Shown here: positions 14,978-24,091 of the stretch, piece after piece
How positions within the stretch are numbered: position 1 is the stretch's first letter
How the letters are laid out: the number at the start of each line of letters is the position of its first letter
Made by a program: the position numbers and the translations under genes
Notes under the pieces: generated by a model
Seen by the model: the letters and a program-made list of their open reading frames with translations, nothing else
Database searches by the model: none
Told to the model about the DNA's origin: nothing
From: Verrucosispora sp. NA02020
GTDB taxonomy: Bacteria > Actinomycetota > Actinomycetes > Mycobacteriales > Micromonosporaceae
NCBI RefSeq assembly: GCF_013364215.1
Contig: NZ_CP054923.1
Location: 5,518,001 to 5,582,000, forward strand
DNA: 64,000 nt
Reading direction: 5' to 3'

Positions 14978-15670
14978 GTGGAGATGCGCCTGCCGGAGCC
15001 GGGCGACGCGCTCACGGGTGTGGAGATGTTCGCCGGGCTGGAGCCGGAGGTGCGTCAGCGGGTCATCGCCGCTGCGGTGCCCCGGACGTATCGCAAGGGT
15101 CAGTTGCTGTTCGTGGAGAACGACCCCGGCGAGTCGCTCATCGTGCTGCGACGGGGTGCCGTGGCCGTGTTCCGCACCGCGCCGACCGGCGAACGGGCCG
15201 TGCTGTCGGTGATCCGACCGCCGGACGTTCTCGGTGAGGTCTCGTTGCTGGACGCCTCCACCCGGTCCGCGTCCGCGGAGGCGATCGAGGACTGCACCGC
15301 CCTCGCCCTGTCCCGGGGCGCCTTCATGGAGCTGGTGCACTCCAATCCGCGCATCCTGGACGCGGTGATGCGCTCGCTGGGCGCGCTCATCCGCCGACTC
15401 ACCGAGCAGAACGCCGACCACGTCTTCCTCGACCTGCCCGGTCGGGTCGCCAAGACGCTGGTCCGGCTCGCCGGGGAGAGTCAGGCTCCGATGATCACCA
15501 TCGAGCTGAACCAGAGCCAGCTCGCCGAGATGGCCGGCGGCTCACGACAGAGCGTCAACCAGGCGATCGGGTCCTTCGCCAACCGTGGCTGGCTGCGTAC
15601 CGAGGGTCGACGGATCGTCGTCACCGACGTGCCGGCCCTGCGCCGCCGGGCGGGCATGAGCGACCGCTGA
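14978..15670 (+). CDS. Crp/Fnr family transcriptional regulator
   Basis: The 230-residue regulator starts at GTG 14978, chosen because GGGGAGGGG lies seven bases upstream. Residues up to about 120 form a cyclic-nucleotide-binding domain: VEMFAGLEPEVRQRVIAAAVPRTYRKGQLLFVENDPGESLIVLRRGAVAVF, then VLGEVSLLDASTRSASAEA. That last segment occupies the place of the phosphate-binding cassette (GE...R.A). A dimer helix follows, then a winged HTH with IELNQSQLAEMAGGSRQSVNQAIGSF. It is similar to actinobacterial Crp, which binds cAMP. It is transcribed alone, ending in a 40-bp palindrome. Its targets are unknown; a cyclase-domain protein is encoded nearby at 16128. Confidence 0.93.
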   Translation: MEMRLPEPGDALTGVEMFAGLEPEVRQRVIAAAVPRTYRKGQLLFVENDPGESLIVLRRGAVAVFRTAPTGERAVLSVIRPPDVLGEVSLLDASTRSASAEAIEDCTALALSRGAFMELVHSNPRILDAVMRSLGALIRRLTEQNADHVFLDLPGRVAKTLVRLAGESQAPMITIELNQSQLAEMAGGSRQSVNQAIGSFANRGWLRTEGRRIVVTDVPALRRRAGMSDR

Positions 15671-15697
15671 CCCAGCGCGACGACGCGGGCACGACGA

Positions 15698-15737
15698 ACG
15701 GGCGGGGCCGGGGACGATCGTCCCCGGCCCCGCCCGT
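15698..15737. terminator. 40-bp perfect palindrome, bidirectional terminator
   Basis: ACGGGCGGGGCCGGGGACGA (15698-15717) is followed directly by its exact reverse complement (15718-15737). It lies between the convergent ends of the Crp gene (15670) and the small minus-strand gene (15750), where it can stop both transcripts. Confidence 0.8.
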
Positions 15738-15749
15738 GCACCGTCCAGG

Positions 15750-15959
15750 TCAGGGCTTGGTGCTGCCCGGACCGGCCCAGTCCGTACCGCCCGGACCGGC
15801 CCAGTCGGTGCCGTCCTTGCCCGACCCCGGCACCTCGCCGACGATGCCCTGCGCCTGCAGGAGCGCGAGGGTCGCGGCGTCCACGTCCACCGAGTCACCG
15901 GCCGGATGGGTGACTCCGTTACCGTCGGTCCAGTCACTCTTCAACATGACGTACACCAT
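15750..15959 (-). CDS. Small acidic protein with GTDWAGPG repeats
   Basis: This 69-residue protein begins MVYVMLKSDWTDGNGVTHPA, with GGGGGACA upstream of ATG 15957-15959. The segment GDSVDVDAATLALLQAQGIVGEV resembles a short domain with a helix that could bind another protein. The C-terminus contains two perfect copies of GTDWAGPG followed by STKP, preceded by KD. I do not recognise a family. There is no signal peptide. It is transcribed away from the large cyclase gene, sharing a 168-bp upstream region. Being conserved-looking and with a good ribosome site, it is probably real. Confidence 0.6.
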   Translation of the reverse strand: MVYVMLKSDWTDGNGVTHPAGDSVDVDAATLALLQAQGIVGEVPGSGKDGTDWAGPGGTDWAGPGSTKP

Positions 15960-16127
15960 GAGGCTGTCCCCCTGCTCAGCGTGTCCACTTGATCGGCTGC
16001 CTGAATCTAGCCGTTCGGTACGCGTCGGACCGCCCGGAGGAGTGTCCACAAGCCAACAGCCCGGTACCCGACAGTCCACCGGGCAGCGATACTCGGACCT
16101 GCGCCCCCGGGCGTCGGGGGCTCGCCA

Positions 16128-19100
16128 GTGGAGGGTGTCATCGCCGCACAGTGTGATCGCTGTGGACGCACCGCCGCCGACGGCGACCGCTTCTGCGGTG
16201 GCTGCGGTGCGGAGCTCGGCGCCGTCTGCCCGCACTGCCTGAACCCGCTCGCCGCCGACGTGGCCTTCTGCACCTCCTGCGGCACGCCCCGGGCCGGCAG
16301 CGACCGCCCCGCCCCGCTCCCCCAGGAGGACCGCCGCCGGGTCAGCGTCCTCTTCGTCGACCTGATCGATTTCACGCCGTACGTCGAGCGGGCCGACCCG
16401 GAGCTGGTCCGGGGCATGCAGACCGGGTTCTTCTCCGCCGCCCGCCGGGTGGTCGGGCAGTACGGCGGGGTGGTGGAGAAGTACATCGGCGACGCGGTGA
16501 TGGCCCTGTTCGGCGCACCGGTGGCCACCGAGACCGACGCGTTGCGCTGCGTCCGCGCCGGTCTGGAGCTGCAACGGGTGCTGACCCGGTTCACCCCCAC
16601 CGGCACCGACGGCCTGCGCTTCCGGGTCGGGGTGGCGACCGGTGAGGCGCTCGTCGACGTGGCGGCGGCCCGCGACGGCGGGCAGGCGATCGTCGCCGGC
16701 GACGTGGTGAACACCGCCTCCCGCCTGCAGTCGGTCGCCCCGCCCGGCGGGGTGCTGGTGGACGGGACCACGCACGCGCTCACCCGGGACACCATCCGCT
16801 ACGACGAGCAGCCCCCGGTCACGCTGCGCGGCCGGTCCGCACCGACCGAGGTCTGGCTGGCCCTGTCCGCGGTACGCCAGCAGGCCACCGACCGGGAGCC
16901 GGACACCACGCCGCTGATCGACCGCGAGCACGAGCTGGGCATGCTCGTCAACGCGCTGCACCGCAGCCTGCGCGACCGCCGCCCGCAGGTGGTCACCGTC
17001 TTCGGCCGGGCCGGCATCGGCAAGAGCCGGCTGGTACGCGAGCTGCACCGGCACACCGGCCGGCTGGTGGACGAGCCGCTGACCTGGCGGATCGGCCGCT
17101 GCCCGCCGTTCGGGGAGAACGTCACGTTCGCCGCGCTGGCCGACGTCGTCAAGGCCGAGGCGGGCATCCTGGACACCGATCCGGCCACCAGCGCCGCGCA
17201 GCGGCTCGCCGGGGCGGTCGCCGAGCTGGTCGGTCCCGGCGAGCGCGACCGGGTCGCCGACGCGCTGCGTCCGCTGGTCGGGCTGGCCGGTACGCCGCTG
17301 CCGGCCGAGGAGGCCGAGTCGGCCTGGCGGCGTTTCCTGCTGGCACTGGCCGCCCGCCGACCGACCGTGCTGGTCTTCGAGGACCTGCACTGGGCCGACG
17401 ACGCCATGCTGCGCTTCGTGGAACTGCTCGGCGCGGCCGCCCGGGACGTGCCGCTGCTGCTGCTCTGCACCGCCCGTCCCGAGCTGGTCGACCGCGATCC
17501 GAGCTGGGCGGGGACGATCACCGGCTCGGTGACCATCACCCTGCCGCCGCTGCGGGACACCGGCATCGCCGCGTTGTACGCGCACATGTTCGGCCAGGCC
17601 GCCTTCTCGGCCGACCTGTTGACCCCGCTGATCGAGGTGGCCGGCGGCAACCCGCTCTACGCGCACGAGTACGTCCGGATGCTGATCGAGCAGGGCGCGT
17701 TGCGGCAGTCGGGGCGCGGCTGGTCGCTGGAGAAGCACCTGGACCTGCCGATGCCGGAGAGCGTGCACGCGGTCATCGCCAACCGGGTCGACCTGCTCGA
17801 CCCGAAGGACCGGGCGGTGCTGCTGGCCGCGGCGGTGGTGGGCGTGCAGTTCTGGCCCGGCGCGGTGGCCGCCGCCGTCGGGCAGCCGGTGGAGGCGGTC
17901 GAGCGCGCGTTGCGCCGGCTGGAGCAGCGGGACTTCGTGCACGAGCAGGCCGCGTCCACGATGGCCGGCCAGCCGGAGTACCGCTTCCGGCACGTGCTGG
18001 TCCGCGACGTGTGCTACCAGCGGCTGCCGCGGACCGAGCGGGTGGCCCGGCACGACCGGACGGCCGACTGGCTGGACACCCTGTCGCAGAGCCGGGACAC
18101 CGACCTGGCCGAGGTGCTGGCCCACCACCGCTGGGCGGCGCACGAGATCGCCCGATCCCTGGACCTGGAAACCCGCCGCTACGCCGGTCCGGCCCGGGCC
18201 GCGCTGCACCGGGCCGCCCGCCGGGCGTACGCGCTGCACGGGTTGGACGCCGCCGCCAGCCACGCGGCCCGCGCGCTCGGTCTCGCCGACGACTCCGATC
18301 CGGTCGGCCGGCTGCAACTGGAACTGCTCAGCACCGAGATCTCGTTCTACCGCGACGGCAACGCGTTCCTCTCCGGCGGCGGGCCGGAGCAGGTGCAGAC
18401 ACTCGCCGACCGGCTGCTGGCCTGCGGCGACGAGGCGTGCGCGGCACGGGCCTGGACGCTGCTCGGTCAGGCGGCCTGGCTGCGGGCCGACCGGCAGGCC
18501 GCCCTGGTCTGCCTGGACCGGGCGGTGCGGCTGTTCGAGCCGCTGCCGGACAGCGCCCAGAAGGCCGACGCCTTCGCCGAGTTGGGCCGGCTGCACATGC
18601 TCAACTACGAACGCGATCCGGCGGTGGCGGCGGCGGCCACGGCCGCCGAGATCGGCGAGCGGCTCGGGCTGGCCGAGATCCGTACCAACGCGCGGATCAC
18701 TGCGGCCACCGCCCGGTACCAGGCCGGTGACCGGGCCGGACTGGACGACCTGCACGCCCTCGCCGAGTTCAGCCGCGCCGGGCAGCTCCTGGCACTGCCC
18801 CGGGCCACCCAGAACCTCGCGTACGCGGTGCGTGAGGAGGGCGACTGGCTGCGCTCGGACGCGCTGCTCTCGGCGGCACCGGCGCGCACCGCCAGCGGAC
18901 AGACGCTGACCACCAGCTACTCGGGTGAGGCGATGCGGGCCTGGTTCGAGGGGGACTTCCCGCGCCTGCTCGCCGCCGCCGAGGCGTTCGTCGACACCCC
19001 CACGGGCAGTTGGGACATGCAGGTACGCGGGCTGCGGTCGTGCCTGCTGGTGCTGCGGGGCCAGCCGGTGCCGCCGGCCGCCGGGGCGACCCGGCCGCCC

Positions 19101-19697
19101 GGTGACGCCACCGAGGCCCCCGGCGACGACGTGGCCGCCGCGCTGGACACCGCCCGACGCAGCGGCTTCCATCGCCTGCACTGGACCATGGTGGCGATGG
19201 GCGCGCTGTGCCGGGCGTTGCAGGAGCGCACCGACGAGGCCGCCGCGCTCGTCGACGAGTTGGCCGAGGCGTGGACGAGCGTTCCCGCGCTGGCCAGCGG
19301 GGAGTGGATCGCCGCCGCCGGCTGGGCGGCCACCCTGGCCGGACGCAAGCCGGCGGCCCGGGTCCGGGCCATGCTCGACCAGGTGGGACACCGTACGCCC
19401 TGGTCGGAGGCGACGCTGCGGACCGTGAGCGGCGCGCTGGCCGGTGCCGACGGCGACCACCGGCGCGCCGCCGAGCTGCACCTGGCGGCCGCCGAGATCT
19501 ACGCCGGGATCCCCGACGTGACCGACCGGATGTTGGCGCTGACCTTCGCGGTGCGGGAGTTCACGGCGGCGGACGACCCGGCGGCGAGCAGCGGACCGCT
19601 GACCGAGGTACGCGCGTTCGCGCACCGCAACGGCGCGCCCGGCCTGCTCCGGCTGGCCCATCCACCGGAGACGGGCGCCCGGACGTTGGCCTCCTGA
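16128..19697 (+). CDS. Zinc-ribbon/adenylate cyclase/AAA ATPase/TPR multidomain regulator
   Basis: The 1189-residue protein starts at GTG 16128. Two zinc ribbons come first (CDRCG...CGGCG and CPHC...CTSCG, about residues 8-55). A class III nucleotide cyclase domain follows (about 70-240): metal aspartates in VLFVDLIDFT and KYIGDAVMALFG, and the NTASR segment with catalytic Asn and Arg, so it looks active. A STAND-type ATPase comes next with Walker A GRAGIGKS and Walker B LVFEDLHWADD. The C-terminal half is helical repeats of TPR type. Such proteins are common in actinobacteria, and their ligands are mostly unknown. Cyclic AMP production feeding the nearby Crp/Fnr protein is an attractive but untested inference. 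Confidence 0.9.
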   Translation: MEGVIAAQCDRCGRTAADGDRFCGGCGAELGAVCPHCLNPLAADVAFCTSCGTPRAGSDRPAPLPQEDRRRVSVLFVDLIDFTPYVERADPELVRGMQTGFFSAARRVVGQYGGVVEKYIGDAVMALFGAPVATETDALRCVRAGLELQRVLTRFTPTGTDGLRFRVGVATGEALVDVAAARDGGQAIVAGDVVNTASRLQSVAPPGGVLVDGTTHALTRDTIRYDEQPPVTLRGRSAPTEVWLALSAVRQQATDREPDTTPLIDREHELGMLVNALHRSLRDRRPQVVTVFGRAGIGKSRLVRELHRHTGRLVDEPLTWRIGRCPPFGENVTFAALADVVKAEAGILDTDPATSAAQRLAGAVAELVGPGERDRVADALRPLVGLAGTPLPAEEAESAWRRFLLALAARRPTVLVFEDLHWADDAMLRFVELLGAAARDVPLLLLCTARPELVDRDPSWAGTITGSVTITLPPLRDTGIAALYAHMFGQAAFSADLLTPLIEVAGGNPLYAHEYVRMLIEQGALRQSGRGWSLEKHLDLPMPESVHAVIANRVDLLDPKDRAVLLAAAVVGVQFWPGAVAAAVGQPVEAVERALRRLEQRDFVHEQAASTMAGQPEYRFRHVLVRDVCYQRLPRTERVARHDRTADWLDTLSQSRDTDLAEVLAHHRWAAHEIARSLDLETRRYAGPARAALHRAARRAYALHGLDAAASHAARALGLADDSDPVGRLQLELLSTEISFYRDGNAFLSGGGPEQVQTLADRLLACGDEACAARAWTLLGQAAWLRADRQAALVCLDRAVRLFEPLPDSAQKADAFAELGRLHMLNYERDPAVAAAATAAEIGERLGLAEIRTNARITAATARYQAGDRAGLDDLHALAEFSRAGQLLALPRATQNLAYAVREEGDWLRSDALLSAAPARTASGQTLTTSYSGEAMRAWFEGDFPRLLAAAEAFVDTPTGSWDMQVRGLRSCLLVLRGQPVPPAAGATRPPGDATEAPGDDVAAALDTARRSGFHRLHWTMVAMGALCRALQERTDEAAALVDELAEAWTSVPALASGEWIAAAGWAATLAGRKPAARVRAMLDQVGHRTPWSEATLRTVSGALAGADGDHRRAAELHLAAAEIYAGIPDVTDRMLALTFAVREFTAADDPAASSGPLTEVRAFAHRNGAPGLLRLAHPPETGARTLAS

Positions 19698-19712
19698 CCG
19701 ACGCCAGGCGGC

Positions 19713-20417
19713 TCAGGCGGCCAGCGGGGCCGCCGGTGCCGGGGTGGGCGCGGGCTTGAGCTTCTGCGCGTACACGTCGACGTACTCGCGGCCGGAGAGC
19801 TCCATCAGCTCGTACATGATCTCGTCGGTGACGGCGCGCTCGACGAACCGGTCACCGGACATGCCGGCGTACCGGGAGAAGTCCAGCGGCGGGCCGAAGC
19901 GGATGCGGACCCGCGCGAGCTTCGGGACGAGCGTGCCCGGTGGCTGGATCTCGTCCAGGTTGAGCATCACCACCGGCACCACCGGCGCGCCGCTCTCCAG
20001 CGCCAGCCGGGCCACGCCGGTCTTGCCCCGGTAGAGCCGCCCGTCGGGTGACCGGGTGCCCTCCGGGTAGATGCCCGCGATGCCGCCGGCGCGCAGCACG
20101 GTGAGCTGGGTGTCCAGCGCGGCGCGGGCGGCCTGGCCGCCGGAGCGGTCCACCGGGATGGTGCCGGTGCCGACGAAGAACATCTTGGTCAGCCAGCCCT
20201 TGAGTCCCTTGCCGGTGAAGTACTCGGCCTTGGCCACGAAGGTGACCTTCCGCGGCACGATCAGCGGCGTGAAGATCGAGTCGGAGAAGGAGAGGTGGTT
20301 GCTGGCCAGGATCACCGGGCCGGTCGCCGGTACGTGGTGCAGGCCCTCCACCTGCGGCCGGAAGATCACTCTCAGCAGCGGGCCGAGGAACACGTACTTC
20401 AAGAGCCAGTACAGCAC
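19713..20417 (-). CDS. plsC: 1-acyl-sn-glycerol-3-phosphate acyltransferase
   Basis: The 234-residue membrane-associated enzyme acylates lysophosphatidate to phosphatidate in phospholipid synthesis. The catalytic NHxxxxD motif is NHLSFSD near residue 40, and glycerol-phosphate binding is by YPEGTRS near 118. A hydrophobic N-terminus (LLKYVFLGPLLRVIF) anchors it. The C-terminal tail is Pro/Ala-rich. The start is GTG 20415-20417 with AAGGA upstream. It converges with the cyclase gene across only 15 bp. An orthologue lies in the equivalent mycobacterial region as remembered (Rv2182c). Confidence 0.93.
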   Translation of the reverse strand: MLYWLLKYVFLGPLLRVIFRPQVEGLHHVPATGPVILASNHLSFSDSIFTPLIVPRKVTFVAKAEYFTGKGLKGWLTKMFFVGTGTIPVDRSGGQAARAALDTQLTVLRAGGIAGIYPEGTRSPDGRLYRGKTGVARLALESGAPVVPVVMLNLDEIQPPGTLVPKLARVRIRFGPPLDFSRYAGMSGDRFVERAVTDEIMYELMELSGREYVDVYAQKLKPAPTPAPAAPLAA

Positions 20418-20756
20418 CGGCGTCCTTTCGGCGAGGCGGTCGTCGCGACGGCACGGCCGGGCCGGGCGGTCGTGGCAGGAAGCCTACGAAGCTCCACCGC
20501 CCGCCACAACGTCCGGCGGGCGACCCGCCCGCCGCCGGAGCGTGGTCGGCGCCCGTGTCCCCTGGCACGCTCCGAGCAAGAACGGACATAGAGGCACGGC
20601 CGCGACCAGCGGCACGGACACCGACTTCGTACCCCACGCCACAAGGCACTCCCCGAACCGACCCCGGACGTGTCACGATTCAGAGCACGGCGTGCGGGGG
20701 TGCGTCGAGGGGCTGGACGCGGGGCGCGCCGGCGGCGCGATGAGGAGGATGGTCCG

Positions 20757-21605
20757 GTGTCAGCGGGTGGGGCCCGCCGGGGACGGCGGGACAACGGGCT
20801 CGACGCCAGCGAGTACGCCATCGCCGGCGATGTCGACCCGCGCGTCGGTGAGCACCTGCTCGACGTGCTGGCCGCCGGCGGCATCGCCGCGTATCTGCAA
20901 CCCTCGGCCGATCTGAACCCGGTCACCCGCACCACCACGGTCCCGGCCCGGCCGGTCGACCGGCTCTACGTGGACCGTTCGCATCTGAGCACCGCTCGGG
21001 ACTACCTCAGTCAGCTCGCCGACGAGACCGGCACGGCCCGCGCCGAGGAACCGGACATCGACGCCGAGTGGGAACGGATCGTCGCCGGTTTCCACAACTC
21101 GCCGGGCAGCGGGGACCACCCGTGGCCCGCCGCCGAGAACGTGGACGACCAGCCCGACGGGGGCAGCAGCACGATCACCACCCCCCGGCCGACGCCCGAG
21201 GAGCCGGCCGGACCGACCGCCACCGACGTCCGCCGGCTGCCGTACGCCGCCGACGTCTCCGGCGTCTCGGTGGGCCGTGGCCCGCGCGACGGCGACGGTC
21301 CGTCGCTGCTGGAGGGCCTGGACACGTTCGGTGCCGACCTGCCGGACCACCCCGACGACGACGAACGCTACGTCCCGCCGCCGCCTCCGCCCCTGCCCCG
21401 GGTGTCGAAGTACGCCGTGGCGGGCGTCCTCGCCGTGATGCTCGGCTTCGTGTTGTTCCTCTTCCCGGACCTGCTCCCCGCCGACCCGAGCATCGTGACG
21501 CTGCTCGGCTTCACCGGCATCCTGGCCGGATTCGTCACGCTGGTGTGGCGGCTGCGCCCCGGCGACGCCGAGGACCGGGGGCCGGACGACGGCGCGGTCG
21601 TCTGA
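20757..21605 (+). CDS. Membrane protein with N-terminal DUF2007-like domain
   Basis: The 282-residue protein begins at GTG 20757 after AGGAGGA. Its first 90 residues (YAIAGDVDPRVGEHLLDVLAAGGIAAYLQP...VDRLYVDRSHLSTARDYLSQL) look like the small ferredoxin-like fold often called putative signal-transducing protein (DUF2007). A long disordered, acidic and Pro-rich stretch follows, with eight prolines at PPPPPPLP. Two membrane helices close the chain (about 220-240 and 248-268), with a polar tail. It is upstream of otsA by 185 bp on the same strand. The role is unknown. Confidence 0.75.
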   Translation: MSAGGARRGRRDNGLDASEYAIAGDVDPRVGEHLLDVLAAGGIAAYLQPSADLNPVTRTTTVPARPVDRLYVDRSHLSTARDYLSQLADETGTARAEEPDIDAEWERIVAGFHNSPGSGDHPWPAAENVDDQPDGGSSTITTPRPTPEEPAGPTATDVRRLPYAADVSGVSVGRGPRDGDGPSLLEGLDTFGADLPDHPDDDERYVPPPPPPLPRVSKYAVAGVLAVMLGFVLFLFPDLLPADPSIVTLLGFTGILAGFVTLVWRLRPGDAEDRGPDDGAVV

Positions 21606-21790
21606 GCCGACCGGCAACTCCCACCGACCGCGTACGGTAGCCGCCCGGATACCGGGACGCGCACGCCCACACCAGGGGGCGTAACAGTGGTGTAACTTAC
21701 TGTCAGTAGGAATACCGCAGTACGTCACGTCACCCGCCGACTGCCCGGTTGTTCCTGTTCTCGTGGGCGGTCACTCCCCTGCTGATCGGA

Positions 21791-23215
21791 ATGCCCGAGA
21801 TGCGACAGAGTTCTCTCGTGGTGGTGGCCAACCGCCTCCCCATCGACGACAACGTGGCGCTCGACGGCGCCTGTGAGTGGCGCCGCAGCCCAGGCGGGCT
21901 GGTGAGTGCGCTACACCCACTGTTACGACACACCCCGGCGACATGGGTCGGTTGGGCGGGCGGGACAGGCCCCGCACCCAGCCTGCCGGACGTCGACGGG
22001 GTGCGGATGCACGCCGTACCGCTGACCGGCGAGGACCTGCGCGACCACTACGAGGGGTTCGCCAACGCGACCCTCTGGCCGATCTATCACGACGCGGTCG
22101 AGCAGCCGGAACACCACCGACGGTGGTGGGACGCGTACCAGCGGGTCAACCAGCGGTTCGCGGAGGCCACCGCCGAGGTCGCCGAGACCGGCGCGGTGGT
22201 CTGGGTGCAGGACTACCACCTGCAACTGGTGCCGGGGCTGCTCCGCACGCTCCGACCCGACCTGCGCATCGGCTTCTTCCTGCACGTGCCGTTCCCGCCG
22301 CCGGAGCTGTTCATGCAGCTCCCCCGCCGCGCCGAACTGCTCCAGGGCATGCTCGGCGCCGACCTGGTCGGTTTCCAACGGGCCCAGGCCGCGCACAACT
22401 TCGCCCAACTGGTCTCGAAGGTGCTGGGCCTGCCGGCCACCGACCGGCGGATCGCGGTCGAGGACCGGGTGGTCCGCATCGGGGCGTTCCCGGTCAGCAT
22501 CGACACCGCCGAGATGGCCGCGCTGGCCGGTCGGCCGGCGGTGGCGGACCGGGCCCGGCGACTGCGGCACGACCTCGGCAGCCCGGACCAGGTCATCCTC
22601 AGCGTCGACCGGATGGACTACACCAAGGGCATCGAACAGCGGCTCAAGGCGTACAGCGAGCTGCTGGCCGGTGGCCACGTCAAGGTCCGCGACACCGTGC
22701 TGGTGCAGGTCGCCGTGCCCAGCCGGGAGCGGGTCGGTCAGTACCAGATCCTCCGCGACCGGGTGGAACGCGAGGTCGGACGGATCAACGGCGAGTTCGG
22801 CCGGGTCGGCGAGCCCGCGATCCACTACCTGACCCAGCCGTTCGACCGGGCCGAACTGGCCGCGCTCTACCGGGTCGCCGACGTGATGGCGGTGACCCCG
22901 CTGCGGGACGGCATGAACCTGGTCGCCAAGGAGTACCTCGCCGCCCGGGTGGACGACGCGGGCGCGCTGCTGCTCAGCGAGTTCGCCGGAGCAGCCGCCG
23001 AGCTGCCGCAGGCGTACCTGGTCAACCCGCACGACCTGGAAGGGCTCAAGCAGGGCCTGCTCGCGGCGCTGCGGGCCGACCCGGCGGACGTCCGGGCCCG
23101 GATGCGGGCCATGCGCGAGCACCTGCACGAACACGACATCCGGGCCTGGGCCCGGTCCTATCTCTCCACCCTGGACCAGAGCGGCGAGCTGGTCACCCAC
23201 CTCACCAGCGGCTGA
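21791..23215 (+). CDS. otsA: Trehalose-6-phosphate synthase
   Basis: The 474-residue GT20 enzyme joins glucose from a nucleotide sugar to glucose 6-phosphate for trehalose synthesis. Motifs in order: LVVVANRLPID, GLVSALHPLL, WVGWAGG, VWVQDYHLQLVP, GFFLHVPFPPPELF, SVDRMDYTKGI, VPSRERV and TPLRDGMNLVAKEY, all normal for active OtsA. Two ATGs (21791 and 21800) are possible; the upstream region up to 21749 is also open but has no better ribosome site. Trehalose and the betaine importer are both osmoprotective. No phosphatase gene (otsB) is next to it, and a hairpin ends the transcript. Confidence 0.95.
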   Translation: MPEMRQSSLVVVANRLPIDDNVALDGACEWRRSPGGLVSALHPLLRHTPATWVGWAGGTGPAPSLPDVDGVRMHAVPLTGEDLRDHYEGFANATLWPIYHDAVEQPEHHRRWWDAYQRVNQRFAEATAEVAETGAVVWVQDYHLQLVPGLLRTLRPDLRIGFFLHVPFPPPELFMQLPRRAELLQGMLGADLVGFQRAQAAHNFAQLVSKVLGLPATDRRIAVEDRVVRIGAFPVSIDTAEMAALAGRPAVADRARRLRHDLGSPDQVILSVDRMDYTKGIEQRLKAYSELLAGGHVKVRDTVLVQVAVPSRERVGQYQILRDRVEREVGRINGEFGRVGEPAIHYLTQPFDRAELAALYRVADVMAVTPLRDGMNLVAKEYLAARVDDAGALLLSEFAGAAAELPQAYLVNPHDLEGLKQGLLAALRADPADVRARMRAMREHLHEHDIRAWARSYLSTLDQSGELVTHLTSG

Positions 23216-23226
23216 GGCGGGTGACT

Positions 23227-23254
23227 CCGGCCCGGTCCCCGCGGACCGGGCCGG
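23227..23254. terminator. Bidirectional hairpin between otsA and hydrolase
   Basis: CCGGCCCGGTCC (23227-23238) pairs perfectly with GGACCGGGCCGG (23243-23254) around CCGC, between two convergent genes. Confidence 0.75.
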
Positions 23255-23266
23255 GAGCTCGCGCGT

Positions 23267-24091
23267 TCAGGGACGGTCGTCGCGGGCCGGGCCCTTGTCC
23301 AGCCAGTCCAGGATCGCGTCGATCGGCTCCTGCCACCGCGCGTCGAGCATCAGGTCGTGCCCCATGCCGGGGAAGAGCAGCGGTGCCGAGTCGTACCGGC
23401 GGGCCGCCCCGGTCAGCGCCGACGGCGGCACCACCCGGTCGTCCGGACTGCCCAGCACCAGCACCGGCGGGCGGCCCACCGGCGGCTCCGGCTCGGCTCC
23501 GGTCAGCAGCCGCCACTGCGCCCGCCGGGCCGCCCGCCCCAACCGACCGGTGTAGCGCCGCGCGTCGGCGTCGGGCAGCTCGTCGCTGAACAACTGGCGG
23601 CGGTGCAGACGCAGCCCACCGCCGAAGACCGCCGGCAGCGTGCCGAGCGGGTTGCGCCGCAGCGCGGCGCCGAACGTCGCCCACCCGCCGAGCACCGGTG
23701 CCACCAGCACCGCCGCCCGGGCCGGATACCGGGCCAGGGCGTGCGCGACCACCAGTGCCCCGGCACCGTGCCCCACCAGCACCGCCTGGCGTGGCAGGCC
23801 CGCCGCCACCTGCACCACGTCGTGGGCGTACGCGCGCAGCGTCGCGTCCGGCGCCGGACCGCTGTCGCCGTGCCCGCGCAGGCTCACCGCGTACGCCGGG
23901 AACCCCCGCGCGGCGGCGTGCCCGAGCCAGTGTTCGGCGTACACCCAGGCACCGTGCCCGAAGCCGGGCACGAACAACAGGGGTGGCCGCCCCTCCTCCA
24001 ACTCGGGCGTGGCGCCGAGCACCTCACGGCGCACCGGACGCACCGGCCGCGCCCACTCCCAGCTCCGCATCACCCGCACCCGGTCGCTCAC
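23267..24091 (-). CDS. Alpha/beta hydrolase
   Basis: The protein of about 274 residues has the alpha/beta hydrolase landmarks: oxyanion region LLFVPGFGHGAWVY, YAVSLRGHGDSG, the nucleophile elbow region VLVGHGAGALVV, the acid segment VLGSPDDRVVPP and the histidine FPGMGHDLML. In the elbow G-H-G-A-G the usual serine is replaced by alanine (GHGAG rather than GHSxG), so a normal serine hydrolase mechanism is doubtful. The start GTG 24089-24091 lies inside an 80-bp tandem repeat; ATG 24068-24070 is the alternative. It follows the monooxygenase gene on the same strand. Confidence 0.8.
   Translation of the reverse strand: MSDRVRVMRSWEWARPVRPVRREVLGATPELEEGRPPLLFVPGFGHGAWVYAEHWLGHAAARGFPAYAVSLRGHGDSGPAPDATLRAYAHDVVQVAAGLPRQAVLVGHGAGALVVAHALARYPARAAVLVAPVLGGWATFGAALRRNPLGTLPAVFGGGLRLHRRQLFSDELPDADARRYTGRLGRAARRAQWRLLTGAEPEPPVGRPPVLVLGSPDDRVVPPSALTGAARRYDSAPLLFPGMGHDLMLDARWQEPIDAILDWLDKGPARDDRP

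Noticed and set aside
15750..19661. Very long minus-strand open frame opposite the cyclase gene
   Set aside because: It is a shadow of the GC-rich plus-strand gene; only its last 69 codons (15750-15959) look like a gene.
21698..21708. TACTG-T-CAGTA as an otsA operator
   Set aside because: Only 5-bp arms, single occurrence, and no supporting promoter boxes; too weak to list as a feature.
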